Shown piece by piece: positions 1-8,049 of a stretch of DNA of 64,000 nt; positions within the stretch are counted from its first letter, which is position 1; the number at the start of each line of letters is the position of its first letter. Made by a program: the position numbers and the translations under genes. This stretch comes from Methylotenera_A sp046598525 (GTDB lineage: Bacteria > Pseudomonadota > Gammaproteobacteria > Burkholderiales > Methylophilaceae): positions 276,216 to 340,215 of the forward strand of contig JBKJIJ010000008.1 of NCBI GenBank assembly GCA_046598525.1. Reading direction: 5' to 3'. The notes below the pieces were generated by a model. That model ran no database searches. It was not told where the DNA came from and saw only the letters and a list, made by a program, of their open reading frames with translations.

Positions 1-272
1 AATCGGTGGCTTTTATAGATGAAGCCACCTGCATTGGCTGCACTTTATGCATTCAAGCTTGCCCAGTAGACGCGATTTTGGGTGCAGCAAAACATATGCA
101 CACTATTATCGCCAGCGAATGCACGGGTTGCGAATTGTGCGTGGCGCCCTGCCCTGTAGATTGCATTAGTATGCAGCCTATTGGTGAAACGCCCGATAAT
201 TGGAAGTGGAAATATCCGATGATTCCGATTAAAAGCATTGCAATTACGCCTGTGCATGGCGCTTTAAAATAG
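1..272 (+). CDS. rnfB: Electron transport complex subunit RnfB, C-terminal part (5' end outside window)
   Basis: The reading frame is already open at the left edge (in frame from base 3), so only the last 90 or so codons are present. They contain two classical 4Fe-4S ferredoxin motifs, CIGCTLCIQACP and CTGCELCVAPCP, each C-x2-C-x2-C-x3-C-P. RnfB is the membrane-anchored iron-sulfur protein of the Rnf/Rsx complex, which couples ferredoxin and NADH redox exchange to ion transport, or in the Rsx setting keeps SoxR reduced. The assignment is supported by rnfC starting 10 nt downstream and the rest of the operon in order. rnfA is expected just left of the window. The fragment ends in a short basic/aromatic tail. 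Confidence 0.95.
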   Translation, partial: SVAFIDEATCIGCTLCIQACPVDAILGAAKHMHTIIASECTGCELCVAPCPVDCISMQPIGETPDNWKWKYPMIPIKSIAITPVHGALK

Positions 273-282
273 CGCTTAAAAT

Positions 283-2325
283 ATGAATGCCATTGTTAAT
301 TTAGTGAATTTATTTAAAACCGCCAAGGATATTTTTCCTTTTCATGGCGGTGTGCATCCGCCTGAAAATAAAACGCAATCCACCCAATTACCGATTGGTC
401 AATTACCGATTCCAGAAAAAATCGTGCTGCCTTTGCGTCAGCATGTGGGCAATATTCCTAAAGTCAAAGTTCAGGTGGGCGATTACGTATTAAAAGGCCA
501 ATTAATCGCAGAGGCAGAAGGCACGGTGTCGGCAGCGATTCATGCCAGCACTTCTGGCACCATTAGCGCCATTCAAGACGCGATTATTCCACACCCATCT
601 GGCTTGCCAGACCGCTGCATTGTTATTACGCCTGACGGCAAAGACCAGTGGATTGAAAAAACCCCGCAAGATTGGCGCAATGCAGAGCGCAAAACGCTAG
701 TTGCTAGCCTGCGTTTATCCGGCATTGTTGGTTTGGGCGGCGCTACATTTCCAACCCACATTAAATTGCGCGCTGATGGCAAAAGCGGCGTGCACACATT
801 GGTGATTAACGCGGCCGAGTGCGAACCTTATATTAGCTGTGACGATATGCTAATGCGCGAACTTGCCGATGAAATCGTCAAAGGCATCACTATTGCCCAA
901 TATTTGCTGGGCGCCGAAAACGTGATTATTGGCATTGAAGACAATAAGCCAGAAGCAGCCAAAGCCATGCAGGCCGCTATTAATGGCCATGCAAGCATGC
1001 AAGTTAAAATTGTGCCTACGCTTTACCCCAGCGGCGATGCCAGACGCTTGGTGCACTTGGTTTTAGGCACAGAAATTCCGCATGATAAACGCTCTACCGA
1101 AGTGGGTTTGCAGGTATTTAACGTAGCCACTGTAGTGGCGCTATACCGTTATTTTGAGCTGGGAGAGCCGTCTATTAGCCGCATTGTTTCAATGACCGGC
1201 AATGTGCAAAACCCGCAAAATTTTGATGTATTATTTGGCACGCCAATGTTGCATCTGGTAAAAGCGGCTGGCGGCGAAAAAGCCAATACCACGCATTTTA
1301 TTATGGGCGGCCCTATGATGGGCTTTGATTTGCCCAGCACCGATGTGCCGATTACTAAAGCCGCCAATTGTATTATTGCCGCATCGCCCAACTTATTTGC
1401 GCCGCCGCCGCCGGCCATGCCGTGCATACGCTGCGCGCGCTGTGCTGATGCTTGCCCCGTTAATTTGCAGCCGCAAGAGTTGTATTGGTTTGCTAAATCG
1501 GATAATTTTGAAAAAGCCAACGACTACAAGCTGTTTGATTGCATAGAATGCGGCGCCTGCAGCTATGTATGCCCTAGCGACATACCATTAGTACAATATT
1601 ATCGCTATGCCAAAAGTGAGATTATTGCCCTAGATAAAGCCAAAGAAGCGGCCGATCTAGCGCGCGAGCGTAACGATTTTAGACTAGCAAGAATTGAGCG
1701 CGAAAAACAAGAGCGCGCACAAAAACATGCTGAGCGAGCGCAAGCAGGTAAAGCCGAAGCGGCGAAAACTGAGCCAACAAGTCAGACAAATGAAAACGCA
1801 GCAACTACAACTGGCGCCGATGATGCTAAAAAAGCAGCCATTGCAGCCGCGATTGAGCGCGCAAAAGCATTAAAAGCAGCAGCGCAAAATGGCACGGGTG
1901 AACAAACTGGTATAGCTGAGCAAAAAACACAGCCTGAAAAACCAGCACCGGCCGATGATGCCGCCAAAAAAGCGCTGATTGCCGCCGCCATTGAGCGTGC
2001 AAAAGCACAGAAAGCCGCCGCTTTAGCGACTGGTGATGCGCCCAAAAATGTGGTCGATGCAGCAGAGCCAATTAAAAAAGAAATTGCAGAAATTGAAGCG
2101 CGCCGTGAAGCGGTTGGCTTAATAAGCGATGAAAAGTTAACGCCAGAAACAAAATTAGCACAGCCTGCAAAACCCATTAATGCAGATGCCGCAGCTGAAA
2201 AACAAGCCTTAATCGCCGCCGCCATTGCGCGCGCAAAAGCACAAAAAGCAGCCGCTGATGCCGCAAAACTAGTGCAATCAGAACTAACGCAATCAGATAT
2301 TAAGTCAGAAACAGGGAAAGAATAA
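283..2325 (+). CDS. rnfC: Electron transport complex subunit RnfC, with Ala/Lys-rich C-terminal repeats
   Basis: Peripheral NADH-oxidising subunit of the Rnf complex. The body resembles the NuoF-like RnfC family: the start with FPFHGGVHPPE, a Gly-rich flavin/NADH region near residues 147-155 (GIVGLGGATFP), an AAECEPYISCD motif near 177-187, and two 4Fe-4S motifs CIRCARCADACP (381-392) and CIECGACSYVCP (420-431). After residue 450 the protein becomes a charged helical tail with three near-copies of a DDAKKALIAAAIERAKAQKAAA-like unit at about 513-534, 558-580 and 634-657. Such Ala/Lys/Glu tails occur in proteobacterial RnfC; their role is unknown to me. At 680 residues it is long for the family because of the tail. 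The next gene starts one base after the stop. Confidence 0.95.
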   Translation: MNAIVNLVNLFKTAKDIFPFHGGVHPPENKTQSTQLPIGQLPIPEKIVLPLRQHVGNIPKVKVQVGDYVLKGQLIAEAEGTVSAAIHASTSGTISAIQDAIIPHPSGLPDRCIVITPDGKDQWIEKTPQDWRNAERKTLVASLRLSGIVGLGGATFPTHIKLRADGKSGVHTLVINAAECEPYISCDDMLMRELADEIVKGITIAQYLLGAENVIIGIEDNKPEAAKAMQAAINGHASMQVKIVPTLYPSGDARRLVHLVLGTEIPHDKRSTEVGLQVFNVATVVALYRYFELGEPSISRIVSMTGNVQNPQNFDVLFGTPMLHLVKAAGGEKANTTHFIMGGPMMGFDLPSTDVPITKAANCIIAASPNLFAPPPPAMPCIRCARCADACPVNLQPQELYWFAKSDNFEKANDYKLFDCIECGACSYVCPSDIPLVQYYRYAKSEIIALDKAKEAADLARERNDFRLARIEREKQERAQKHAERAQAGKAEAAKTEPTSQTNENAATTTGADDAKKAAIAAAIERAKALKAAAQNGTGEQTGIAEQKTQPEKPAPADDAAKKALIAAAIERAKAQKAAALATGDAPKNVVDAAEPIKKEIAEIEARREAVGLISDEKLTPETKLAQPAKPINADAAAEKQALIAAAIARAKAQKAAADAAKLVQSELTQSDIKSETGKE

Positions 2326-2326
2326 C

Positions 2327-3346
2327 TTGAACCGCTCACCCCATATTTCGAATGCACCAAGCGTTGGCAACATTATGTTTAAAGTGTTGCTGGCATTGGT
2401 GCCTGGCATTGCGGCTTATGTGTGGGTGTACGGCGGCGGCATATTGGTCACATTAATATTGGCAACTATCACGGCTTTGGTGGCAGAAGCGGCTATGCTT
2501 AAAATGCGCAAACGCCCGATTCAACCGTTTTTGCTGGATTACAGCGCCGTGGTCACGGCTTGGTTATTGGCTCTTGCCATTCCGCCAATCGCACCTTGGT
2601 GGATGATTGTTGTAGGCACGTTTTTTTCGATTGTAATCGCCAAACAATTATATGGCGGCTTGGGTTACAACCCTTTTAACCCTGCCATGATTGGCTACGC
2701 GGTGTTATTAATTTCGTTCCCCGTCATCATGACTAAATGGCCAGCCGCATTGCAATTAGCCCAAACGCCATTAAACTTTAGCGACCAATTACACCTGATT
2801 TTTAGTGGTGCATTGCCGCAAGGCGTGCAAATCGATGCCATTACCTCAGCTACACCGCTGGATTATTTAAAAACGCAATTAATGCTAAAGCACGATGTAA
2901 GCAGCATCACGCAAGCGCCAGTCTTTGGGGTGCTAGGTGGCAAAGGTAATGAATGGATTACTGGCGCCTATTTATTAGGCGGCTTGTATTTGTGGCAACA
3001 AAAAATTATCTCTTGGCATTTGCCAACGGCGTTTTTAGCGGCGCTGGCCTTGATTTCTGGCGCTTTTTGGTTGGTTAATCCAGAACATTTTGCTTCACCG
3101 CTGTTTCATTTATTTAGTGGTGCCAGCATGTTATGCGCGTTTTTTATCATCACCGACCCAGTCAGCGGCCCAACCACACCAAACGGCAAATTATATTTTG
3201 CCGCTGGCGTGGCGGTAATTGCTTATTTAATTCGCGTTTATGGCGGCTACCCAGATGGCATTGCCTTTGCTGTGATTTTTATGAATATTTGTGTGCCGTT
3301 GATAGACGCGCATACGCAGCCGCGCGTATTTGGTCATCAAAAATGA
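2327..3346 (+). CDS. rnfD: Electron transport complex subunit RnfD (TTG start)
   Basis: Integral membrane flavoprotein of the Rnf complex, homologous to NqrB. The 339-residue protein is very hydrophobic with roughly nine or ten membrane segments. The motif TSATPLD at residues 173-179 matches the covalent FMN attachment site, with Thr176 the likely flavinylated residue. The YGGLGYNPFNPAMIGYA segment (109-125) is strongly conserved in RnfD. The start used is TTG at 2327, one base after the rnfC stop, with AGGGAAAG about 8-12 nt upstream as ribosome binding site; the next in-frame Met would remove conserved N-terminal sequence. The stop codon TGA lies inside the left arm of an inverted repeat. 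Confidence 0.93.
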   Translation: MNRSPHISNAPSVGNIMFKVLLALVPGIAAYVWVYGGGILVTLILATITALVAEAAMLKMRKRPIQPFLLDYSAVVTAWLLALAIPPIAPWWMIVVGTFFSIVIAKQLYGGLGYNPFNPAMIGYAVLLISFPVIMTKWPAALQLAQTPLNFSDQLHLIFSGALPQGVQIDAITSATPLDYLKTQLMLKHDVSSITQAPVFGVLGGKGNEWITGAYLLGGLYLWQQKIISWHLPTAFLAALALISGAFWLVNPEHFASPLFHLFSGASMLCAFFIITDPVSGPTTPNGKLYFAAGVAVIAYLIRVYGGYPDGIAFAVIFMNICVPLIDAHTQPRVFGHQK

Positions 3347-3459
3347 AACTAGCTTCTCACTTCAGCGTTGCGCGTCAAAAAACACTCCTAACATATTACC
3401 CATATGCATCGTCATATTTTTTGCCGCGCGCCTTGAATTGCTTTGCTAGTTTCATTTTT
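3339..3459. repeat. 15-bp perfect inverted repeat flanking the rnfD-rnfG gap
   Basis: AAAAATGAAACTAGC at 3339-3353 is repeated as its exact reverse complement at 3445-3459, with 91 bases between. The left arm contains the rnfD stop codon and the right arm lies 14 bases before the rnfG ATG. No coding function is evident for the interior. It could form a long-stemmed mRNA structure across the gap or be the remnant of a small inserted element. Confidence 0.7.
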
Positions 3460-3472
3460 TTGGATTGTTGTT

Positions 3473-4093
3473 ATGTCTGAAACCATACTCAAACACGCCT
3501 CTAAAACCGCCATCACGCTAATTGCGTTTGCGGTGGTTTTTACCGCGTTATTGGTGTTTGTATTTCAAATCACCAAACTGCCTATTGAGAAAAGTGAAGC
3601 GGCTGCGCGCTTAAGTTTGTTCCGCCAAATTGTGCCGCATAGCATGCACAATAACGATTTGCTAACAGACACAGTAACCATTGCGCCAAATGATTTGCTG
3701 GGAAATAAACAGCCCACTATTGCTAACCGCGCGCGTATTGATAATGCGCCAGCGGCGGTGATTATTGAAGCGATTGCGCATGACGGTTATAGTGGCGATA
3801 TTAAGCTGCTGATTGCGATTAAGGCCGATGGTAGCATTAGCGGCGTGCGCGTGTTGGCGCATAAAGAAACACCTGGCTTGGGCGATTATATTGATATTGC
3901 CAAAGATAACTGGATTAAACTATTTGATAACGAATCGCTCTTAAAGACAGCAGAGCCACAATGGAAAGTTAAAAAAGATGGTGGTGAATTTGACTATATG
4001 GCGGGCGCCACCATTACACCGCGCGCCATTGTAAAAGCGGTGCACAAGGCCTTGCAATATTTTGAAGCCAACAAAAAGAGCTTATTTGCCTAA
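3473..4093 (+). CDS. rnfG: Electron transport complex subunit RnfG
   Basis: Membrane-anchored, periplasm-facing flavoprotein of the Rnf complex (NqrC homologue). The 206-residue product has one N-terminal membrane helix (about residues 12-33) and a C-terminal AGATITPRA motif (177-185), the family site where FMN is bound covalently to the Thr of GAT (Thr180). HKETPGLGDYI (130-140) is also typical. I chose ATG at 3473 (MSETIL); an upstream in-frame TTG at 3443 would add ten residues not typical of the family and would start inside the inverted repeat. A 126-bp gap separates it from rnfD, unusually wide for this operon. Confidence 0.93.
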   Translation: MSETILKHASKTAITLIAFAVVFTALLVFVFQITKLPIEKSEAAARLSLFRQIVPHSMHNNDLLTDTVTIAPNDLLGNKQPTIANRARIDNAPAAVIIEAIAHDGYSGDIKLLIAIKADGSISGVRVLAHKETPGLGDYIDIAKDNWIKLFDNESLLKTAEPQWKVKKDGGEFDYMAGATITPRAIVKAVHKALQYFEANKKSLFA

Positions 4094-4120
4094 AAATGAT
4101 TACCTAAACTAGGTTAAAAA

Positions 4121-4810
4121 ATGAATCAATTTAACGAAATCGCCCATAACGGGCTTTGGAAGCAAAACCCAGGTGTAGTGCAGTTACTGGGTTTATGCCC
4201 TACTTTGGCGGTGACTACATCAGCTGTTAACGGCCTAAGTTTGGGCTTTGCTACCGCCTTGGTGATGGCCGCTTCAAACGGTGCCGTATCGCCAGTGCGC
4301 CGCTTTGTGCCATCTGAAATCCGCGTACCTGTTTTTATTATGGTGATTGCGGCATTAGTCACGGTTATCGATTTAACGATTCATGGCTTTGCAGAGCCAT
4401 TGCATAAAGTGTTGGGTATTTTCATCCCCTTAATTGTGGTGAATTGTATTGTGCTGGCGCGTGTAGAATCGTTTGCGGCTAAAAATCCACCTGCGCCTGC
4501 AATTTGGGATGGCTTTATGATGGGCATAGGCTTAACTTTAGTATTAGGATTATTGGGTGGTATTCGCGAAATAATTGGCAAAGGCACGCTGTTTTCTGGC
4601 TTAGATTTAGCCTTTGGCGCTAGCTTTAAAAGCTATGTGTTGACCATTATTCCGGATTACCAAGGCTTTTTATTAGCCATTTTGCCGCCTGGTGCCTTTT
4701 TGGGCTTAGCTGGTTTAATCGCCGCCCGTAATTGGGCAGAGTTACGCAAAACGTCTGCGCCTACTCTGCCAACTGACTTAACTTCCAGCGCGCTCAAGCC
4801 TTCTATCTAG
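4121..4810 (+). CDS. rnfE: Electron transport complex subunit RnfE
   Basis: Integral membrane subunit of the Rnf complex, homologous to NqrD, with about six transmembrane helices in 229 residues. Conserved features include the start NGLWKQNPGVVQLLGLCP (conserved Cys near residue 26) and a second Cys in VVNCIVLARVESFA near 110; these paired Cys residues are thought to hold an intramembrane iron centre with RnfA. GGIREIIGKGTLF is also characteristic. It starts 27 nt after rnfG and is followed 25 nt later by nth, the rnfE-nth order known from enteric rsx operons. Confidence 0.94.
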   Translation: MNQFNEIAHNGLWKQNPGVVQLLGLCPTLAVTTSAVNGLSLGFATALVMAASNGAVSPVRRFVPSEIRVPVFIMVIAALVTVIDLTIHGFAEPLHKVLGIFIPLIVVNCIVLARVESFAAKNPPAPAIWDGFMMGIGLTLVLGLLGGIREIIGKGTLFSGLDLAFGASFKSYVLTIIPDYQGFLLAILPPGAFLGLAGLIAARNWAELRKTSAPTLPTDLTSSALKPSI

Positions 4811-4835
4811 AACCGGCCAATTAGTTAAATACTTT

Positions 4836-5513
4836 ATGAATGCCGAAAAACGTGCAGAGATTTTTAGACGCTTAAGTGTTGCGATTCCCAAGCCGACTAC
4901 CGAGTTAGAATTTAGCAGTACGTTTGAGTTATTAATCGCGGTCATTTTATCGGCACAAGCCACCGATAAAGGCGTGAACATTGCCACGCGCAAATTGTTT
5001 GCTGTCGCCAATACGCCGCAAGCGATATTTGATTTAGGCATTGAAGGTTTAGAGTTCTATATTAAAACCATAGGCCTGTATCACGCCAAAGCCAAAAATG
5101 TAATTGCTTGCTGTGACCGATTAATTCAATTACATGAATCAGAAGTGCCCAATAACAGAGGCGCACTAGAAGCCTTGCCAGGTGTGGGCCGCAAAACCGC
5201 CAATGTAATTTTGAATACTGCTTTTGGTGAGCCCACTATTGCGGTGGATACGCATTTATTTAGGCTGGGAAACCGCACCAAGCTGGCGGTTGGCAAAAAT
5301 GTGCTGGCGGTTGAGCAAAAATATTTAAAAACAATCCCCAAACAATTTATGCACGATGCGCATCATTTATTAATATTGCATGGCCGCTATACCTGCACCG
5401 CGCGCAGCCCTAAATGCGGCGAATGTTGCATTGTAGATTTGTGCGAATATACGCATAAAAATATTGCAACGCCGCATTTAATGGCTGGTGAAACGGTAAT
5501 TGCAAACCTATGA
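4836..5513 (+). CDS. nth: Endonuclease III (DNA glycosylase/AP lyase)
   Basis: Base-excision-repair enzyme that removes oxidised pyrimidines and cleaves the resulting abasic site. The 225-residue protein carries the helix-hairpin-helix LPGVGRKTAN with catalytic Lys120, the aspartate of VDTH at 138, and the C-terminal [4Fe-4S] loop with Cys187, 194, 197 and 203 (C-x6-C-x2-C-x5-C). These positions coincide with E. coli Nth numbering. It sits directly behind rnfE, a conserved placement, and is probably cotranscribed with the Rnf genes. Confidence 0.97.
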   Translation: MNAEKRAEIFRRLSVAIPKPTTELEFSSTFELLIAVILSAQATDKGVNIATRKLFAVANTPQAIFDLGIEGLEFYIKTIGLYHAKAKNVIACCDRLIQLHESEVPNNRGALEALPGVGRKTANVILNTAFGEPTIAVDTHLFRLGNRTKLAVGKNVLAVEQKYLKTIPKQFMHDAHHLLILHGRYTCTARSPKCGECCIVDLCEYTHKNIATPHLMAGETVIANL

Positions 5514-5551
5514 AATCAATGCTATGAAATCAGTCCTATGAAAAAAGCCTT

Positions 5552-6688
5552 ATGAAAATCGCCACAGGTTTAGCCATTGGCAGCAAAGCAGAGCCAGAGT
5601 TGGCAACTGAGGCGGTTTTAAGCGCCATGAGCAAAGCCGAATTAGCGGCGCCCGCTTGTGTGTTGCTATTTTTAAGCTCTGAGTTTGCATTAAATCCAGA
5701 ATCGGCCATTAAAGCCGCGGCAAAAGCGGCCAGCTGCACCAATATTATTGGCTGCTCGGCCATTGGTATTTTTACCGAAGAAGATTGGGTGATTGATAGC
5801 CCAGCCGCCGCTGCGATGGTGTTTTCGGATAATATTTGGCTAAAGCCAGAACAGCAAATGGATGACGGTTTGGATGACACGTTAAATGATGCATTATTGC
5901 TGACATTAGCGGCGCCAAATGCCATTAATAGCGTTTGGCTTAATGCCAAACAGCAACGAATTGGCGGCGTTTCGGGCGATGCGATTGGGCATGGCGCTTT
6001 TTCGGTTTGGGAAAATGCCAAAGGTATTACGCAAGGTTATTGCGAAATGCGCTTAACAAACGCGCAACATGCCGTGGGCGCCACGCATGGCTTAAAACTA
6101 TTAACCAGCCCGCGCCGAATTACCGCCAGCAATCAACTGGATATAGTGTCCATTGCCAATCTGCCAGCAATGGATTCTTTAAAATCAGCCTGTGAAAAAG
6201 AAGCTTTGTTTGATGCAGAAGGTGAGATTCCTTATCATCAATTAATGGCGGTTTATGCCAACCGCGCATCGCATATTGAGCGCGGCGATTACCATTTAGC
6301 GTCTATTATTATTGGTGATGAAGTGACCAAATCAGTCACCTTAGCCAAGCCTTTGCAAGTAGGCGATTGGATAAGTTGGGCGGTGCGCGATATGGATGCG
6401 GCGCAAATTGATTTGGTGAAAACCGCCAGTACATTAAGGCGCCAATTAGCCGCACAAACCAATAACAATGCGCCGAAATTTGCGCTGTTATTTTCATGCC
6501 TTGGGCGTGGCCCTTATTTGTACAATGGCGTTGATCAAGATTTAGCGCTACTAAACACCTTATTTCCCAACCTGCCGCTGATTGGTTTTTATGGCAATGG
6601 TGAAATTGCGCCGATTAGAGGTGAAAACGAATTACTACAATATTCAGCCGTTTTAGGGCTGTTTGGTGAACAAAATGAGTCTATTTAA
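5552..6688 (+). CDS. FIST domain protein (FIST_N and FIST_C)
   Basis: The 378-residue product fits the FIST family of sensory domains. The N-terminal half has the family pattern of a small-residue strand (MKIATGLAIGSKAEPELA), LLFLSSEFAL and IIGCSAIGIFTEE, followed by a conserved SGDAIGHG-like loop; the C-terminal half contains ALLFSCLGRGPYLY and PLIGFYGNGEIAP, typical of FIST_C. FIST domains are proposed to bind small ligands such as amino acids and are usually fused to or beside signalling proteins. Here there is no attached output domain, so the role is unknown. Its last 14 bases overlap the start of the DUF1841 gene, suggesting translational coupling. Confidence 0.82.
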   Translation: MKIATGLAIGSKAEPELATEAVLSAMSKAELAAPACVLLFLSSEFALNPESAIKAAAKAASCTNIIGCSAIGIFTEEDWVIDSPAAAAMVFSDNIWLKPEQQMDDGLDDTLNDALLLTLAAPNAINSVWLNAKQQRIGGVSGDAIGHGAFSVWENAKGITQGYCEMRLTNAQHAVGATHGLKLLTSPRRITASNQLDIVSIANLPAMDSLKSACEKEALFDAEGEIPYHQLMAVYANRASHIERGDYHLASIIIGDEVTKSVTLAKPLQVGDWISWAVRDMDAAQIDLVKTASTLRRQLAAQTNNNAPKFALLFSCLGRGPYLYNGVDQDLALLNTLFPNLPLIGFYGNGEIAPIRGENELLQYSAVLGLFGEQNESI

Positions 6689-7118
6689 TCCGTCGCGCGA
6701 TGAAGTGCGTGAGTTCTTTTTTGATGCTTGGGCCAAATCGCAAAAAAAAGTCAGCCTAAGCGATTTAGAAAAGCTTGGCGTGCATGTGATGCAAATGCAT
6801 CCTGAATATCACGCCATTTTAAATGCGCCAGAACAGTATAAACAGGTTGCCTATTACCCAGAAATGGGCGAAACCAACCCTTTTTTGCACATGAGTTTGC
6901 ATCTATCGGTTTTAGAACAAATTAGCATTTATCAGCCCATTGGCATTGCGCCTATTTATCAAAAATTACTCTTCAAGCATCAAAATGAGCACGATGCGCA
7001 ACATGACATTTTAGAATGCTTGGGTGAAACCATTTGGCTGGCACAGCGCAATAAAACCGGGCTGGATAGCGAGCACTATTTAACGCTATTGCAACAAAAA
7101 GCTGGCATTGTTGCTTAA
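6675..7118 (+). CDS. DUF1841 family protein
   Basis: A 147-residue protein recognised as DUF1841 from the start FNPSRDEVREFFFDAWAK, the central TNPFLHMSLHLSVLEQ with its His pair, and QPIGIAPIYQKLL. The family is largely betaproteobacterial and has no established function; the conserved His residues and a later HDAQHDILECLGETIW segment suggest a metal- or ligand-binding helical protein, but that is inference. ATG at 6675 is chosen over an upstream TTG at 6663 because it gives the usual family N-terminus. It overlaps the FIST gene by 14 nt. Confidence 0.85.
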   Translation: MSLFNPSRDEVREFFFDAWAKSQKKVSLSDLEKLGVHVMQMHPEYHAILNAPEQYKQVAYYPEMGETNPFLHMSLHLSVLEQISIYQPIGIAPIYQKLLFKHQNEHDAQHDILECLGETIWLAQRNKTGLDSEHYLTLLQQKAGIVA

Positions 7119-7146
7119 TTACCGCTTACATGTTTGAATATTCAAT

Positions 7147-7704
7147 ATGACCACCACGACTAATATGCACGATTGGCTTAATCAGCATGGCGATTTTTTA
7201 TACCGCTTTGCGCTAGCGCGTTTGCGCGATCCGCATTTGGCAGAAGATGTGGTGCAAGAAACCTTTTTAGCCGCCATTAAAAGCCAAACTTTTGCCGGTG
7301 ATTCGGCCCCGCGCACCTGGCTAACCGGCATTTTAAAGCATAAAATAATTGATGTAATGCGCAAGAATGTACGCGAAATTGCCGCCTCCGATTTAATGTC
7401 GGATGCTGATGCCAATATGGATGAGTTTTTTGATGAAACAGGCCATTGGGCTGAAAAACCAATGGTTTGGGATATGCCAGAGAACGCATTAGAGCAAAAG
7501 CAATTTTTAGGCGTGTTGCAAACTTGCATGGATAAATTGCCAGCTAAATTAGCCACGCTATTTATGATGCGCGATGTGCAAGAATCCGATAATGAAGAAA
7601 TCTGTAAGGAACTCAATATCAGCACGACCAATGCTTGGGTGATGTTATACAGAGCTCGCATGGGTATTCGGAAATGTTTGGAAATTAATTGGCTAGGAGT
7701 GTGA
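7147..7704 (+). CDS. ECF-type RNA polymerase sigma factor
   Basis: A 185-residue group IV sigma factor. Region 2 is clear (DFLYRFALARLRDPHLAEDVVQET at about 16-40, then FLAAIKS and RTWLTGILKHKIIDVMRK), and region 4 shows LPAKLATLFMMRDVQ and the recognition helix area EICKELNISTTNAWVMLYRAR at about 151-171. There is no region 1.1 or full region 3. A ZAS-type anti-sigma gene starts 10 nt after the stop, and a bufferin gene set follows, so I infer that this factor drives the bufferin genes in response to metal or redox stress sensed by the partner. The start ATG has only a weak ribosome-binding sequence. Confidence 0.93.
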   Translation: MTTTTNMHDWLNQHGDFLYRFALARLRDPHLAEDVVQETFLAAIKSQTFAGDSAPRTWLTGILKHKIIDVMRKNVREIAASDLMSDADANMDEFFDETGHWAEKPMVWDMPENALEQKQFLGVLQTCMDKLPAKLATLFMMRDVQESDNEEICKELNISTTNAWVMLYRARMGIRKCLEINWLGV

Positions 7705-7714
7705 AGGTTACGTT

Positions 7715-7966
7715 ATGTTAGATTGTCGGCAAGCAAGTCAACTTATTTCAAAATCGTTAGATCGTCAGTTGTCATGGCGTGAGCGCTTTGCGGTACGTTT
7801 ACATCTGTTATTTTGCAAGTATTGCAAACGCTTCCGTCAGCAACTCGTCACCATGCGTAATGCTCTTAATCGCTTATCGCAATCGATTGAAAATAACGCC
7901 GATATCCGATTGCCAGCCGAAACTAAAAATCGAATTTTCAGCGCCATTGAATCTAGCGCTGATTAA
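7715..7966 (+). CDS. Small zf-HC2 (ZAS) anti-sigma factor
   Basis: The 83-residue product has the zinc-binding anti-sigma signature: Cys4 at the N-terminus, then His30-x3-Cys34-x2-Cys37 (HLLFCKYC). ZAS proteins hold a cognate ECF sigma factor inactive and release it when the zinc/cysteine site is oxidised or re-metallated. No membrane segment is present, so this is a soluble cytoplasmic type. The 10-nt spacing from the sigma gene indicates co-translation as a matched pair. What signal it senses is not shown by the sequence; the downstream copper-binding peptide genes suggest metal stress. Confidence 0.88.
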   Translation: MLDCRQASQLISKSLDRQLSWRERFAVRLHLLFCKYCKRFRQQLVTMRNALNRLSQSIENNADIRLPAETKNRIFSAIESSAD

Positions 7967-8049
7967 TTGGCGTATAACTTAGTAAGCACTGCATCACACA
8001 TGTTGTTACTTAATTAATTGTTTAACTTAATATTAAAAGGAAATAAATC

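Noticed and set aside
1782..2360. Long minus-strand frame opposite the rnfC tail (192 codons)
   Set aside because: Translates the Ala/Lys repeat tail in antisense, giving a low-complexity Ala/Ser-rich string; no family resemblance and it runs against the operon.
3133..3480. Plus-strand 115-codon frame over the rnfD end
   Set aside because: Overlaps rnfD in another frame and has no recognisable protein character.
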